Assembly (NCBI GenBank): GCA_031761405.1
Contig: JASEVX010000037.1
Location: forward strand, 682,001 to 746,000
Length of the DNA: 64,000 nucleotides
From: Serripes groenlandicus
Lineage: Eukaryota > Mollusca > Bivalvia > Cardiida > Cardiidae
Reading direction: 5' to 3'
Shown here: piece by piece, positions 37,401-44,332 of the stretch
Position numbering within the stretch: the stretch's first letter is position 1
Layout of the letters: each line of letters begins with the position of its first letter
Notes under the pieces: model-generated
Databases searched by the model: none
What the model was told of the DNA's origin: nothing
What the model saw: only the letters and a program-made list of their open reading frames with translations
Made by a program: the position numbers and the translations under genes

Positions 37401-38223
37401 ATACTTTGTCTTTAGCAAGTTAAGCCGGGCCTCCTGGCTTTGAAACCAGTTCTCGGTTGAGTGTCTTTGGACAAGGCACAATTCGTAGGTTAAATAATAT
37501 TGATTTTTAGCTCCACTGGCTGAAAGCCATTCGAGCTTACGTCATGGCGAATTGTCCGTCGTGCGACCGTGCGTGCGTCCGTCCGTAAACTTTTTGCTTC
37601 AAACGACTTCTCCTCCCTAACCACTTAGCCAATTGGGATGAAACTTCATAGGAAGCATCCTGTCAGTGTCCTCTTCTAAATTCCTTCATCTTCTTGTTTT
37701 ATTTATGCAAAAGTCTGGTTTCCCTGGCAATAGAAAGAAAAAAATAGTGAAAACTTAAAAAAATTCTCCTCCGAAAATGTCAGTCCGATTTTCAAATAAT
37801 TTTGTAGAAATGTTCCTTGGTAGACCCTCTATCAGATTCCTTCAAGCCAAGTTGATTGGTCGAAAAACATTTTGGTGTGAAAAATGTAACGAAGAGTATT
37901 GGTGTGAAAAATATAACGAAGAGTATTGGTGTGAAAAATGTAACGAAGAGTATTGGTGTGGAAAATATAACGAAGAGTATTGGTGTGGAAAATGTACCGA
38001 TGAGTATTGGTGTGAAAAAGTCGGGAAAACCATGGGAATAGGAAAACGGCGTTTAACTCCAATCAATCATTTTATAAATAAATATTTCAGGTGGGGATGT
38101 ACGCCATTAGAAGATGCCAAAAAGTTTGAACACAAGACCGTTGCAGATATACTGCAGAAACACATGGCAAACCATCCCGATAAAGATATAAACAATATCA
38201 CCACGAGCCTTAGGGATATCTAA
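13296..38223 (+). CDS. GLS: Glutaminase (GLS type), 3' ten exons, 5' part outside window or not found
   Basis: This is a phosphate-activated glutaminase, a mitochondrial enzyme that hydrolyses glutamine to glutamate and ammonium. Joined exons: 13296-13459, 13892-13983, 25758-25816, 27963-28029, 28960-29010, 29639-29815, 30344-30475, 30672-30826, 36805-36945, 38091-38223. All junctions are GT-AG and keep phase, giving 389 residues that align with human KGA from about residue 273 to the C-terminus with almost no gaps. Catalytic residues seen (human KGA numbering, from memory): Ser286 and Lys289 in QSTVKPL, Asn335 in MINAG, Glu381 and Asn388 in SERATADRN, Tyr394, Tyr414 in EFYFQ, Tyr466 in GMYDYSG, Val484 in KSGVAGG. 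Ankyrin repeats follow ([16 protein letters not shown]). The activation loop reads SFNELTL, where human KGA has RFNKLFL. The exons coding for Tyr249 and the N-terminal region were not found in 1-13295. The introns are large and filled with repeats. Confidence 0.95.
13489..13734. mobile_element. Foldback MITE (TCGAGGGC family) in GLS intron 1
   Basis: The inverted ends are TCGAGGGCTAGGCGTGAAAC and its near complement ending CCCTCGA. An internal hairpin is centred on GGTGCCATTGCTCG/CAGTGGCACC. It makes up more than half of intron 1. Sister copies are at 35931 and 63503. Confidence 0.9.
13892..13983 (+). CDS. GLS: GLS exon 2: [10 protein letters not shown]
   Basis: The exon is 92 nt: two bases complete a His codon, then 30 codons. 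The donor is GTAAGT. It contains the [17 protein letters not shown] block; the Asn of INAG corresponds to glutamine-binding Asn335 of human KGA. Confidence 0.93.
13984..15062. other. GLS intron 2, proximal part
   Basis: 14060-14270 contains one decayed unit of the array seen at 6473-7130 (AAAAACTAGGTCAC). Nothing else is recognisable. Confidence 0.5.
15063..15218 (+). mobile_element. Helentron-like left-end fragment
   Basis: TTTTTAGCTCCACTGGCTG with the AAGCCAG palindrome and CGTCGTGCGTGCG. It is truncated by the next element. Confidence 0.6.
15219..16860 (+). mobile_element. Helentron-like element with ~170-bp core array (8 units)
   Basis: It begins TTTTTAGCTCACCTGTGCAC with GTCCGTC microrepeats. 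Eight units of about 170 bp follow (AAAAATCTTCTCCTCCGAAA...TTATATGGCTATAG), and it ends in a hairpin and GGCCTCTTGTTT. Confidence 0.85.
16861..18389. other. GLS intron 2, no clear element
   Basis: 16900-17030 has a decayed unit of the roughly 125-bp array. The rest is unique or unrecognised. Confidence 0.45.
18390..18624 (+). mobile_element. TTAA MITE copy (orientation a)
   Basis: The left end is TTAACACTTTCCCTAACATA and the right end GTATGAGGGAAAAAGGCTTAA, with the hairpin TTGCACAAAACGTGCAA. Confidence 0.88.
19062..19330. mobile_element. Foldback MITE (ATGAGCCGT family)
   Basis: The ends ATGAGCCGTGTCACGAGAAA and TTTTCTCGTGGAACGGCCCAT are inverted. Internal CAGCCTAAGCATGCCGC and CGCCTCCTGTGG are shared with 38802, 48255 and 62149. 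Confidence 0.88.
19793..20011 (+). mobile_element. TTAA MITE copy (orientation a)
   Basis: TTAACCCTTTCCCTCATATA to TATGAGGGAAAGGGTTAA; the hairpin arm is shortened. Confidence 0.9.
20268..20497 (+). mobile_element. TTAA MITE copy (orientation a)
   Basis: TTAACCATTTCCCTCATATA to TATGAGGGAAAGGGTTAA, with the full hairpin TTGCACAAAACGTGCAA. Confidence 0.92.
20498..21093. other. GLS intron 2, no clear element
   Basis: I see no gene or named repeat here. Confidence 0.4.
21094..21857 (+). mobile_element. Helentron-like remnant with ~163-bp units
   Basis: Units start GGTTAAAGTTTTGCATGCAA near 21097, 21258, 21422, 21585 and 21743. The element ends with the hairpin GCTGTCTCATGGACAGC plus TCTTGTT. 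Confidence 0.78.
22030..22264. mobile_element. Decayed TTAA MITE
   Basis: GCAGACGACCTTGAAA, a middle AGGAGATTTTGCAC and the end GTGGGAAAGGGTAAA are recognisable, but the terminal TTAA is lost on one side. Confidence 0.6.
22680..23735. repeat. Degenerate ~60-bp tandem array
   Basis: About 16 units share AATTTTAAGGTTTTGTCATG, GCATTGTTATTTATTAAG and CCCTGTTATTTCACGCCATG, with heavy divergence and variable spacing. Confidence 0.7.
23736..24997. other. GLS intron 2, no clear element
   Basis: 24050-24130 has a faint MITE-like patch (AAACCCTTTCCATGTCTG). Otherwise nothing is recognised. Confidence 0.4.
24998..25486 (+). mobile_element. ~490-bp dispersed element, inverted partner at 46493
   Basis: The sequence is clearly homologous to the complement of 46493-46972 (TAGAAACAGTTCATATTTTA, CAAATCAAGACAT, AACATGAAAATAACATTCAG). 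It ends in a hairpin GTCGCGGGC...GCCCGGCGAC. Confidence 0.85.
25610..25730. repeat. Foldback hairpin just upstream of GLS exon 3
   Basis: The arms GTGGTCATTCAATAC...CTAAAATTG and CAATTTTAG...GTATTGAATGACCAC pair over about 46 bp with few mismatches. The inner part (AAAAACTCGCC/GGCTCGTTTTT) nearly pairs too. Confidence 0.9.
25758..25816 (+). CDS. GLS: GLS exon 3: [19 protein letters not shown]
   Basis: The acceptor is TTTATTCCAG. I placed the donor at GTACGT (25817) rather than at the GTATCC four bases downstream, because only this choice keeps phase 2 and gives the ungapped alignment FNNSV-YLSER against human FSNATFQSER. A 121-bp hairpin ends 27 bases before the exon. Confidence 0.88.
26540..26749. 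mobile_element. Decayed TTAA MITE in GLS intron 3
   Basis: CAACAGACTACTTTTAAAG, the hairpin GAGAAATTGCTAATCATAAG and GTTGGAAAGGGTTAG are retained. Confidence 0.65.
26832..27128 (-). mobile_element. tRNA-derived SINE, reverse orientation
   Basis: On the - strand the head carries an A box in TAGCCCAGTCGG and a B box in GAGTTCGAATC. The body has GAAAAGCAGCCAGTTCATTA and the tail GGCGTTAAACCCAATCAATC. Confidence 0.88.
27129..27962. other. GLS intron 3, distal part
   Basis: AT-rich with poly-T and TTAAT microrepeats near 27660. No element is recognised. Confidence 0.45.
27963..28029 (+). CDS. GLS: GLS exon 4: [22 protein letters not shown]
   Basis: The exon is 67 nt: one base completes a Val codon, then 22 codons. 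The donor is GTAAGA. It holds the glutamine-binding Glu and Asn (SER...DRN) and the two tyrosines of GYY. Confidence 0.93.
28491..28730 (+). mobile_element. TTAA MITE copy in GLS intron 4 (orientation a)
   Basis: TTAACCTTTTCCCTCATATA to GTATGAGGGAAACGGTTAA, with the hairpin TTGCACAAAACGTGCAA. It lies 229 bases upstream of exon 5. Confidence 0.92.
28960..29010 (+). CDS. GLS: GLS exon 5: 17-codon exon with catalytic-site Tyr
   Basis: The exon is 51 nt, phase 0 at both ends, reading [17 protein letters not shown]. The acceptor is ATTTTACAG and the donor is GTAAGT. It contains the Tyr matching KGA Tyr414. Because it is symmetrical, skipping it would keep the frame but remove that residue. It is flanked by oppositely oriented MITE copies in introns 4 and 5. 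Confidence 0.93.
29104..29334 (-). mobile_element. TTAA MITE copy in GLS intron 5 (orientation b)
   Basis: TTAACCCTTTCCTTCATACG to TATGAGGGAAAGGGTTAA. It is inverted relative to the intron 4 copy and starts 93 bases after exon 5. Confidence 0.92.
29639..29815 (+). CDS. GLS: GLS exon 6: [13 protein letters not shown]...[12 protein letters not shown]
   Basis: The exon is 177 nt, 59 codons, phase 0 at both ends, donor GTGAGT. It is the most conserved block of the serine-dependent beta-lactamase-like glutaminase fold ([29 protein letters not shown]) and contains the Tyr466 equivalent. Confidence 0.95.
30040..30240. mobile_element. Decayed TTAA MITE in GLS intron 6
   Basis: GGTTAACCCTCCACCGTATA at the left, GTTGGAAACATTGAGGC and TTCGTCTGCTGTAGATG inside; the right end is lost. 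Confidence 0.5.
30344..30475 (+). CDS. GLS: GLS exon 7: [12 protein letters not shown]
   Basis: The exon is 132 nt, 44 codons, phase 0. The acceptor is TTGCTTTCAG and the donor is GTATGC. It contains the glycine-rich [17 protein letters not shown] block and PPLDKWGNS. Confidence 0.95.
30672..30826 (+). CDS. GLS: GLS exon 8: end of catalytic domain and linker
   Basis: The exon is 155 nt: 51 codons plus two bases. The donor is GTAAGG. It reads [11 protein letters not shown]...[11 protein letters not shown] and corresponds to the KGA helix leading into the ankyrin region. Confidence 0.94.
31005..35400 (+). repeat. 31-bp minisatellite, ~115 units, in GLS intron 8
   Basis: The consensus includes TATATTAACTAAACTCACTG then TAAGAAGAGGC. 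It is interrupted by an 815-bp Helentron-like insertion (31679-32493). Most units contain ACTGTAAGA or ACTGTAAGG, matching a 5' splice site on the sense strand. A poly-G tract interrupts one unit near 32729. Confidence 0.95.
31679..32493 (+). mobile_element. Helentron-like element inserted in the minisatellite
   Basis: It begins TTAGCTCACCTGAGCACGAA, contains GTCCGTC repeats and about three diverged 170-bp units, and ends in the hairpin GGGCCATCATGGCCC plus TCTTGTT. Neighbouring satellite units show the unfilled site CTATTTTTACTAAACTC, placing the insertion between T residues. Confidence 0.88.
35445..35640 (+). mobile_element. Second type of tRNA-derived SINE
   Basis: A tRNA-like head (GGCGCAGAGGTAGAGCATCG, then GGTTCGAATCC) is followed by a non-tRNA body. 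The head differs from the SINE at 36337. Confidence 0.7.
35931..36178. mobile_element. Foldback MITE (TCGAGGG family) in GLS intron 8
   Basis: The ends TCGAGGGATTGGCGTGAAAC and CACGCCAAGCCCTCGA are inverted, with the inner hairpin GGTGCCATTGCTCG/GAGCAATGGCACC. Confidence 0.92.
36337..36632 (+). mobile_element. tRNA-derived SINE, decayed
   Basis: CAGCTCAGTCGATAATGACG, AATCCAGGGG and GTGGAAAAGCAGCGAGTTCC, then an AATC-repeat tail (36590-36632). The tRNA B box is damaged. Confidence 0.8.
36805..36945 (+). CDS. GLS: GLS exon 9: ankyrin repeat
   Basis: The exon is 141 nt: one base completes an Arg codon, then 46 codons and two bases. It reads [20 protein letters not shown] and on through an ankyrin repeat. 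The donor is GTTCGT, weaker than the others, but it is the only one giving the conserved DRWGCTPL junction. Confidence 0.93.
37109..37338 (-). mobile_element. TTAA MITE copy in GLS intron 9 (orientation b)
   Basis: TTAACCCTTCCCTCATACG to TATGAGGGAAAGGGTTAA with the hairpin TTGCTCGTTTTGAGCAA. Confidence 0.92.
37505..37873 (+). mobile_element. Helentron-like left end and core unit, truncated
   Basis: TTTTTAGCTCCACTGGCTG, CGTGCGTCCGTCCG and one unit (AATAATTTTGTAGAAATGTT), cut at GGTCGAAAAACAT where the SINE-derived repeat begins. Confidence 0.7.
37874..38070 (+). repeat. 27-bp tandem repeat derived from a SINE, abutting GLS exon 10
   Basis: Six 27-bp units start at 37874, 37901, 37928, 37955, 37982 and 38009 (GGTGTGAAAAATGTAACG). 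The region ends in a SINE tail (GGCGTTTAACTCCAATCAAT). It is open and in phase with exon 10, coding for a 9-residue repeat of the CEKYNEEYW type. Confidence 0.88.
38091..38223 (+). CDS. GLS: GLS exon 10: terminal coding exon with stop
   Basis: The acceptor is AAATATTTCAG. One base completes Arg, then [20 protein letters not shown] and on to a TAA at 38221-38223. It completes the second ankyrin repeat and a short tail ending in LRDI. The open frame extends upstream through intron 9 to 37777 in the same phase, across a SINE-derived 27-bp repeat. I see no AATAAA in the following 500 bases. Confidence 0.93.
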
Positions 38224-38801
38224 AATATCCTGATATCTTTATATCAGCCATGCGACACACACAGTATTATAATGAATAATTTAATTATTTATGTATAACT
38301 GGACAAAATGGGATATCAACGTTATCACTTAGAGCCAGAATGAATATCGAACATCTCCCTATTAGGATCATTTCAAAGCGCTGAGGGTCAATGATATCAG
38401 GTGGTTTACCTATAAACAATAAGATAATGTGACACTTGAGAGATGACATTTGATGATTGCCAATCTTTAACCTATATGCATCACTTCTCAGTCGTCTGTC
38501 TGTCCGCCCGTTTGAACGCCGTGAACTTTCATATAAGCAGGCGTCACGTGTGTTTCTTAGAACAACTTTGTGACTGTAAAACACGAGATTATTATTATTG
38601 TAAAATGAAATCTGATATTTATTTACCAAACAGAGATTTTATTATATAAGTACAGTTGTGTTGTTCTATTGAAACGTGATAGAAAAAAAAAAAACACATT
38701 GCAAATTGATTATGTAAGATTCGAATTTATGATGTTGTTTTCCCTGGAGGTATTGAGTTTTTAAACTTTGCTTTCAATCATTTTGTATTTTAATTATATA
38801 T
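38224..38801 (+). other. GLS 3' UTR region
   Basis: Sequence after the GLS stop. No AATAAA is seen before 38800 and no repeat is recognised. The transcript end is not determined. Confidence 0.4.
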
Positions 38802-39067
38802 ATGAGCCGTTCTACGAGAAAACCATAATTATGGACTCTGCGTAATGTATCGACTTAAATCCGCCTGCTCAGTCCGCGCAGGCTAATCCGGGCCGACACA
38901 TTCCGTCTCAGGGGGATAAAGGTATCGATCAATGATACCTGAAACAGGAAATCAACAGGAGGCGAAAGGTTTCCGTCCGAATTAGCCTGCGCTGCATGCT
39001 TAGGCTGATCCGGGTCGATACTGTACGCAGAGTTCAGAATGTTGATTTTCTCATGGAACGGCTCATA
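38802..39067. mobile_element. Foldback MITE (ATGAGCCGT family)
   Basis: ATGAGCCGTTCTACGAGAAA to TTTTCTCATGGAACGGCTCAT, with internal GACACATTCCGTCTCAGGGG. Confidence 0.9.
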
Positions 39068-39199
39068 TGTATATACGTGTTTAAAACACTCACTGTCACG
39101 TGGTATGTAAATGTAAATGTTCACTCTTTATAAAAGTAATTAAACTATTTGTATTTCCTATAGGATTGACATAATGCTAGTGTTAATTTATTTTAGACT

Positions 39200-39725
39200 T
39201 ATAGTCAATCAAATGTCATTGGACCACATTATATACATCACACAAACTGACCTTATTGTTTTCAACTCAACCGTTCCATCAAACATTTCAACACTCCTTG
39301 GATGAATCGTGAGACCACGAATGCAGTAAAACAAAGAGGAGACTGTGGTAAAAATATAAGTACTGCAGAAGTCCCGAAAACAAACAAAAATACGACCAAG
39401 CAAAAGTTATAGCCAGTAAAACAGTCAGACAAGTAAAAATACAGTATGAAAGAGGCATTGCCCTTAAATCCAAAACTGATTCAAAGGCGTTCTGGAGATT
39501 TATACAATCAAAATCAAAGATACAAGAAGAAATCCAATGTCTAAAGGATGAAGATTACGTACTCCATAGCAACAACGAAAAAAAAGCCAACATATTGAAC
39601 AACTACTTTCAAAGTGTTTTTACACTTGAAAGTAAAACAGATAAACTACCAATTTTCCAACCTAGATGCATTACAAAAATTAGCAATGTAACTAATAATG
39701 AAGAAATAATTATGAAACATTAACC
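39200..39725 (+). mobile_element. Broken LINE ORF2 fragment (endonuclease-RT linker region)
   Basis: A frame with PWMNRETTNAVKQ (around 39297) resembles the region after the endonuclease of CR1/jockey-like LINEs. After a frameshift near 39350, a second frame reads QVKIQYERGIALKSK, FWRFIQSKSK, KKANILNNYFQSVFTLESK and ends in TAA at about 39720. This is the usual linker just before the reverse transcriptase. No catalytic RT motif follows, so it is a dead fragment. Confidence 0.75.
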
Positions 39726-40055
39726 ACTACACCACCGAGGCGGACGCTCTACTACTACACCACCGAGGCGAACACTCTACCACTGAACCACCGAGGCCAA
39801 CGCTCTACCACTTCACCACCGAGGCGAACTCCTACCACTACACCGCCGAGACGGACGATCTACCACTACACCACCGAGGCGGACGCGCTACCACTACATC
39901 ACCGAGGCGGACTCTCTACTACTACACCGCCGAGGAGAACGCTCTACCACTACACCACCGAGGCCGACCCTCTAGAAATACACCACTGAGGCAAACGCTG
40001 TACCTCTACACCATCGAGGCGTACGCTCTACCACTACACCACCGAGGCGGTCGCG
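39721..40055 (-). repeat. 28-bp minisatellite of tRNA A-box-like units, 12 copies
   Basis: On the - strand the unit reads GGTGGTGTAGTGGTAGAGCG then TCCGCCTC, the first part of a tRNA-type head. It directly follows the LINE fragment and adjoins a SINE-like body (40056-40190, with AGAAAGCCAGGAAAC on the - strand). Confidence 0.85.
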
Positions 40056-40190
40056 CTGGTCTCTTGACCGGACCTGATGTTTCCTGGCTTTCTCGCGCCA
40101 CTTTTCTACAAAAAGCGTTTTTTCAAAGCAACTTGTTACATTCACAGATCTACTATTTAGACATTGGTGTAAGACGCAAATCAAAAAAAC

Positions 40191-40764
40191 TTAAACACAG
40201 CGTATCCACTCGGAAGCAAAGGACAATTTGAATCTACACTGTTTTCCAAAAACCCAACTAGTTCATTTTTTCCATGGACGGGTTCAATGTCAACTATGTA
40301 CAATTGGTTGTGCGATTAAGACGCAGTAATTATTCTGTTTCTGTTCTGTGGAACGACGCAGTGCTGTAGATTTCTATTCTGCATGATGACTTAAAACAGG
40401 GAAAATAACTCACACGATCTTAAGGATATTTAATCAAAATCGGAAATGGAGTTATTTCCTATCCGCTGAAACTAGACATAAACTTCACTAAAGAAGTAAA
40501 CGCTCGTATATATCTGATGACAGCCTGTTACATGTCGCCTCATGTTGACCTTTGCTGTAGCCAATGCAAATCGCTAGGTATCAACAGGGGAGATAACCAA
40601 TGTATATGTATATAACTGAGATAGAGAAGCGATGATTGCCGAGTGTTCCAATTGTATTGCAATATTTAAGAAAATGTACAGGTTCAATTCTAGATGACAT
40701 TTTATGACGGGTAGTGAGATCCAATGTACGTAAATCGAAGTATAATGGTCTGATTTCAGTGGGA
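40191..40764. other. Intergenic, no clear element
   Basis: No gene or named repeat is seen. Confidence 0.4.
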
Positions 40765-40989
40765 TTAACCCTTTCCCACATACGACAAATCTGAGACGAC
40801 TTTGAAAACAATCATGCAAACACATGGGTATCCTCTATAAATGAAGGTATAACTACTGAAAAAAGTTGAAAACATTGTGGCAAAAGGGGAAATTGCTCGT
40901 TTGGAGCAATTTCTCCTTTTGTCACAATGTTTTCAAAAGTCGTCTGCTGCAGAGGCGTCAGAAAGGGTATATATGTGGAAAAGGGTTAA
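40765..40989 (-). mobile_element. TTAA MITE copy (orientation b)
   Basis: TTAACCCTTTCCCACATACG to TATGTGGAAAAGGGTTAA with the hairpin TTGCTCGTTTGGAGCAA. Confidence 0.9.
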
Positions 40990-41679
40990 GTGTTACTTAC
41001 CCTTGTATTTTTGTCTAATATAATTCGAGCGGCGTTCGGCGATAATGCGTCTTATAACAATCCCCTTTTTGGTGTGATATAACGGAGAGTATAGAGGTGA
41101 AACAAATGCGCCTATCCATGGGAACAGATACAGGGTTACGTGTGTGAACAGTGTAGTTCTAGATCAGACTGGATACCGGCTTGTTAGAAACACATGTCAC
41201 CTACAGTCTAATTAGACCGAGCAGCCGTACCTGTGTTGGTCTGAGCTTACATTATTAAGTAATGCCAACAGGTACCTCTTCGCTTGGATATACTTCATTT
41301 GAGCTTCAATTCTCCGAGTTTGTCAGATATTTCTGCTTCGTCTTTTCTTCGGGCGAAACAGTTTCTTATTGTACTTTCATTCATCCATCCTTCCACCTAT
41401 CTCGTGTTTAACATATAAAGAGATATAAATCCACTCGGAGGAGTAACATGATCCCCGTCTAAAGTATGTGAGCCACGATTAGCAATTGGATGCATTTTGT
41501 GAGGACGCCGAGGACTAAACTGAAGATTAGACTGCGTGCATGCACAGGGTCGGCCGTTGCTTAAGCGTACGCAGGCAGATACATAAGGGCGACAAGTTTA
41601 ATTGACGTGTGTTATTTGGCTATCTCGCACCTATACTCCACGCCAACACCATTCACAGCTGGCTACCTTCCAAAAACGA
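40990..41679. other. Intergenic, no clear element
   Basis: No gene or named repeat is seen. Confidence 0.4.
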
Positions 41680-41979
41680 GCCCCGGTAGCTCAGTCGGTA
41701 GCGACGCGGGCTGTCAATCCAGGGGTTGTGAGTTCGAATCCCAGCTCGGCCAACATTCTTTCCGACGGTTGACAAAAGTCATTGTGACCTGCGTCCTTCG
41801 TCTTTCACCAATGGGCTGTTTAACAGTCTATGTGGAAAAGCAGCCAGTTGCTTGGAAGGTATGTTGTGTGGTGTACTGGTGTGGGAAAACCAGGAAACGC
41901 ATGAGTAGGTGAACTGGTCGCCGTGATATGACTGAAAAATTGTTGAAAACGGCGTTAAACCCCAATCAATCAATCCAAC
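41680..41979 (+). mobile_element. tRNA-derived SINE, best preserved copy
   Basis: The head GCCCCGGTAGCTCAGTCGGT has an intact A box; GTGAGTTCGAATCCC holds an intact B box. The body includes GTGGAAAAGCAGCCAGTTGC and the tail GGCGTTAAACCCCAATCAAT. The tRNA-like part alone is not called a tRNA gene because it always comes with this body and tail. Confidence 0.92.
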
Positions 41980-42154
41980 AACGACTAATATGCCAATTGG
42001 CGGAACACAAGTAACGCTAGTGACAATGACTTTTGTCAATCAGCAGAAAGAATGAATTGCCAGATCGGTATTCGAACTCACGACGCCTAGATTGATAGGG
42101 TTTGAAAAGTTGCAAGAGATGCAAAGAGGTAAGTTTTGATCTCAACCTAATTGC

Positions 42155-42388
42155 TTAACCTTTTCCCACATACAGCACATCTGCATGAGACGACTTTGAA
42201 ACTGAGTATTTGCAAAAAAGTGAACAATCTCTATAAAAAACTCTACTATTATAATTGAATAAAGTTGAAAAAATTGTGGCAAAAGGAGGAATTGCTTGTT
42301 TTGAGCAATTTCTCCTTTTCTCACGATGTTTTCAAAAGTCGTCTGCTGTAGAGGCGTCAGAAAGCGTCTGTATGTGGGAAAGCGTTAA
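42155..42388 (-). mobile_element. TTAA MITE copy (orientation b)
   Basis: TTAACCTTTTCCCACATACA to TATGTGGGAAAGCGTTAA with a TTGCTTGTTTTGAGCAA hairpin. Confidence 0.88.
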
Positions 42389-42777
42389 CAGCACGTGAAA
42401 AAGACCGTCTAACACAAAATTCGCAACATATCCACATAGAAATATAGATGAGTCTGTTTAAAATGCAATCTCAAGGAGGTTTCAATTTTAGTTATAATAT
42501 TTAGCCAGAGATGCTTTCGAAGATTCACGAAACTTTCTATCAGACAATATTGATTCAGATCAGACTGCGTATAGACACAATTGTTCATTAAATTTACAGT
42601 GTTTGGAAATGTGCTGCACTTCTATTCCTACACACCCTCATTTCTTTCCCCCCTACATCTCTGTAGCGGAAAACTTTCAAAACATCTAGAAAAAAAACCG
42701 CTAAAATGTATAATAAGGCATTTCTGTACAGCGTAGGTTCGGATCGACCAGTCAATCTGATCCCTGTGAGACAAAAC
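42389..42777. other. Intergenic, no clear element
   Basis: No gene or named repeat is seen. Confidence 0.4.
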
Positions 42778-43083
42778 TTATAACACTTTTCCACCTATAG
42801 ACGACATTTTGACACGCATCTGCAGCAGACGACTTTTGAAAACATCGTGACAAAAGGAGAAATTGCTCAAAACGTTTTCAAACCCTTTCCAGTTATTATA
42901 CCTTCATTTTCAAAAGAATTCAAGATTTTTTCAATGTCGTCTGCTGCAGATATGTCGTCTGCTGCAGATATGTCGTCTGCTGCAGATATGTCGTCTGCTG
43001 CAGATATGTTGTCTGCTGCAGATATGTCGTCTGCTGCAGATATGTCGTCTGCTGCAGATATGTCGTATGTGGAAAAGGGTTAA
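42778..43083 (+). mobile_element. TTAA MITE copy with internal 18-bp expansion
   Basis: The left end is decayed (TATAACACTTTTCCACCTAT). The segment ATGTCGTCTGCTGCAGAT is repeated seven times (42934-43059), and it ends TATGTGGAAAAGGGTTAA. Confidence 0.85.
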
Positions 43084-43309
43084 CCCTTTCCCTCATATAG
43101 ACGCTTTCTGACGCCTCGGCAGCAGACGGCTTTTTGAAAACATAGTGACAAAAGAAGAAATTGCACAAAACGTGCAATTTCTCCTTTTGCCACAATGTTT
43201 TCCACTTTCAGTCATAGGTTATCCATTCAATTATAGAGATTTTCTATGTCTTGACAAAATACGTTCAAAGTCGTCTGCTGCAGAAATGTCGTATGAGGGA
43301 AAGGGTTAA
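43080..43309 (+). mobile_element. TTAA MITE copy, abutting the previous one (orientation a)
   Basis: TTAACCCTTTCCCTCATATA to TATGAGGGAAAGGGTTAA. It shares the TTAA at 43080-43083 with its neighbour. Confidence 0.93.
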
Positions 43310-43349
43310 CAAACACACAAACAAGCTTGTGTTGGTCATTTGAGATGTC

Positions 43350-43378
43350 AAGGGGGGAGGGGGGGGGGGGGGGGGGGA
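43350..43378. repeat. Poly-G tract
   Basis: A nearly pure G run; its length is likely uncertain in assembly. Similar runs occur at about 32729 and 63865. Confidence 0.9.
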
Positions 43379-43439
43379 TGGAAGGAACAAAATCCCATCT
43401 CTCCTTATCTCTATATCTGCTACTAATATCTTAATGTAA

Positions 43440-43525
43440 CATTAAGTATATGTATATGTGTATATTTATATGTATGTATATGTAGATGTATATGTGTATA
43501 TATATGTGTTTGTATGACTATTCTT
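43440..43525. repeat. TATATG-type microsatellite
   Basis: Imperfect TATATG/TGTATA repeats. Three copies of TGACCCCGTGGGTAC follow at about 43718-43763. Confidence 0.8.
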
Positions 43526-44332
43526 GCGTGCGGTATGTTGTCTGATGTTGTATTATATGTTGTAAATGTTGTTATGAGACGATGGCCTACCTTCAATAAA
43601 CTATTTGTCATTGTCATTGTCAAAAAGACCACGAACACCAATGGGCACTGAAACTCTGCGCTTTGTGAATCACCATGTGGAACTGTGAAATACCCGTATC
43701 ATATCACATTGCGTGTCACTGACCCCGTGGGTACTGACCCCGTGGGTACTGACCCCGTGGGTAATTACCCCATATACTTAAGAAGTAAGTGCGGACAATA
43801 TCGCTAAAGACCCAAACAATTATACAGCTTTGCTTTGTGTGGGATATCAATTGAAGTAATCCGAATGATGGACCGGGACTCATTGCGCCACATAGTTAGG
43901 AACGATAACTCACCACTATCGACCATTAACTCCACCACTAGCCAAAATATATATGATAAACGCGTTGTGTAAACCAAATGTAAGGTCATTGTAAATACAG
44001 ATCAGCCAGTTCATTCACGCTCTGATCTGGATCTACACTGTTCGGACATTAGTCATGGAAGGTTTCAAGAAACTTCTGTAAATCAACATCCATTGGTTGT
44101 CATGAAAGCACAGGCAAGTATTTTAGCACACATGTAAAACCTACGCTTAGGATGATCTTCGCAGGACATTTTTAAAATCCTAAAAATCCAATCCGTCTAT
44201 TTACTTCTTACAGTGATGTTGTTGGTGGTCCGTTTATTTCATAGCTAACAGTGCAGATCTCGATCAGGTTGCCATTTTTATCAAGACCTGAAAACACTCA
44301 GGGAAAAGGAAAAAAATGCTCATATCTGGCAA

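Noticed and set aside
41680..41755. tRNA gene
   Set aside because: The A and B boxes are good, but the same head recurs with a fixed non-tRNA body and tail at other loci, so it is the head of a SINE. The same applies to 35455, 48868 and 56577.
42847..43083. Protein with SSAADM repeats
   Set aside because: The frame is produced by the 18-bp expansion inside a MITE, and all three frames stay open across it.
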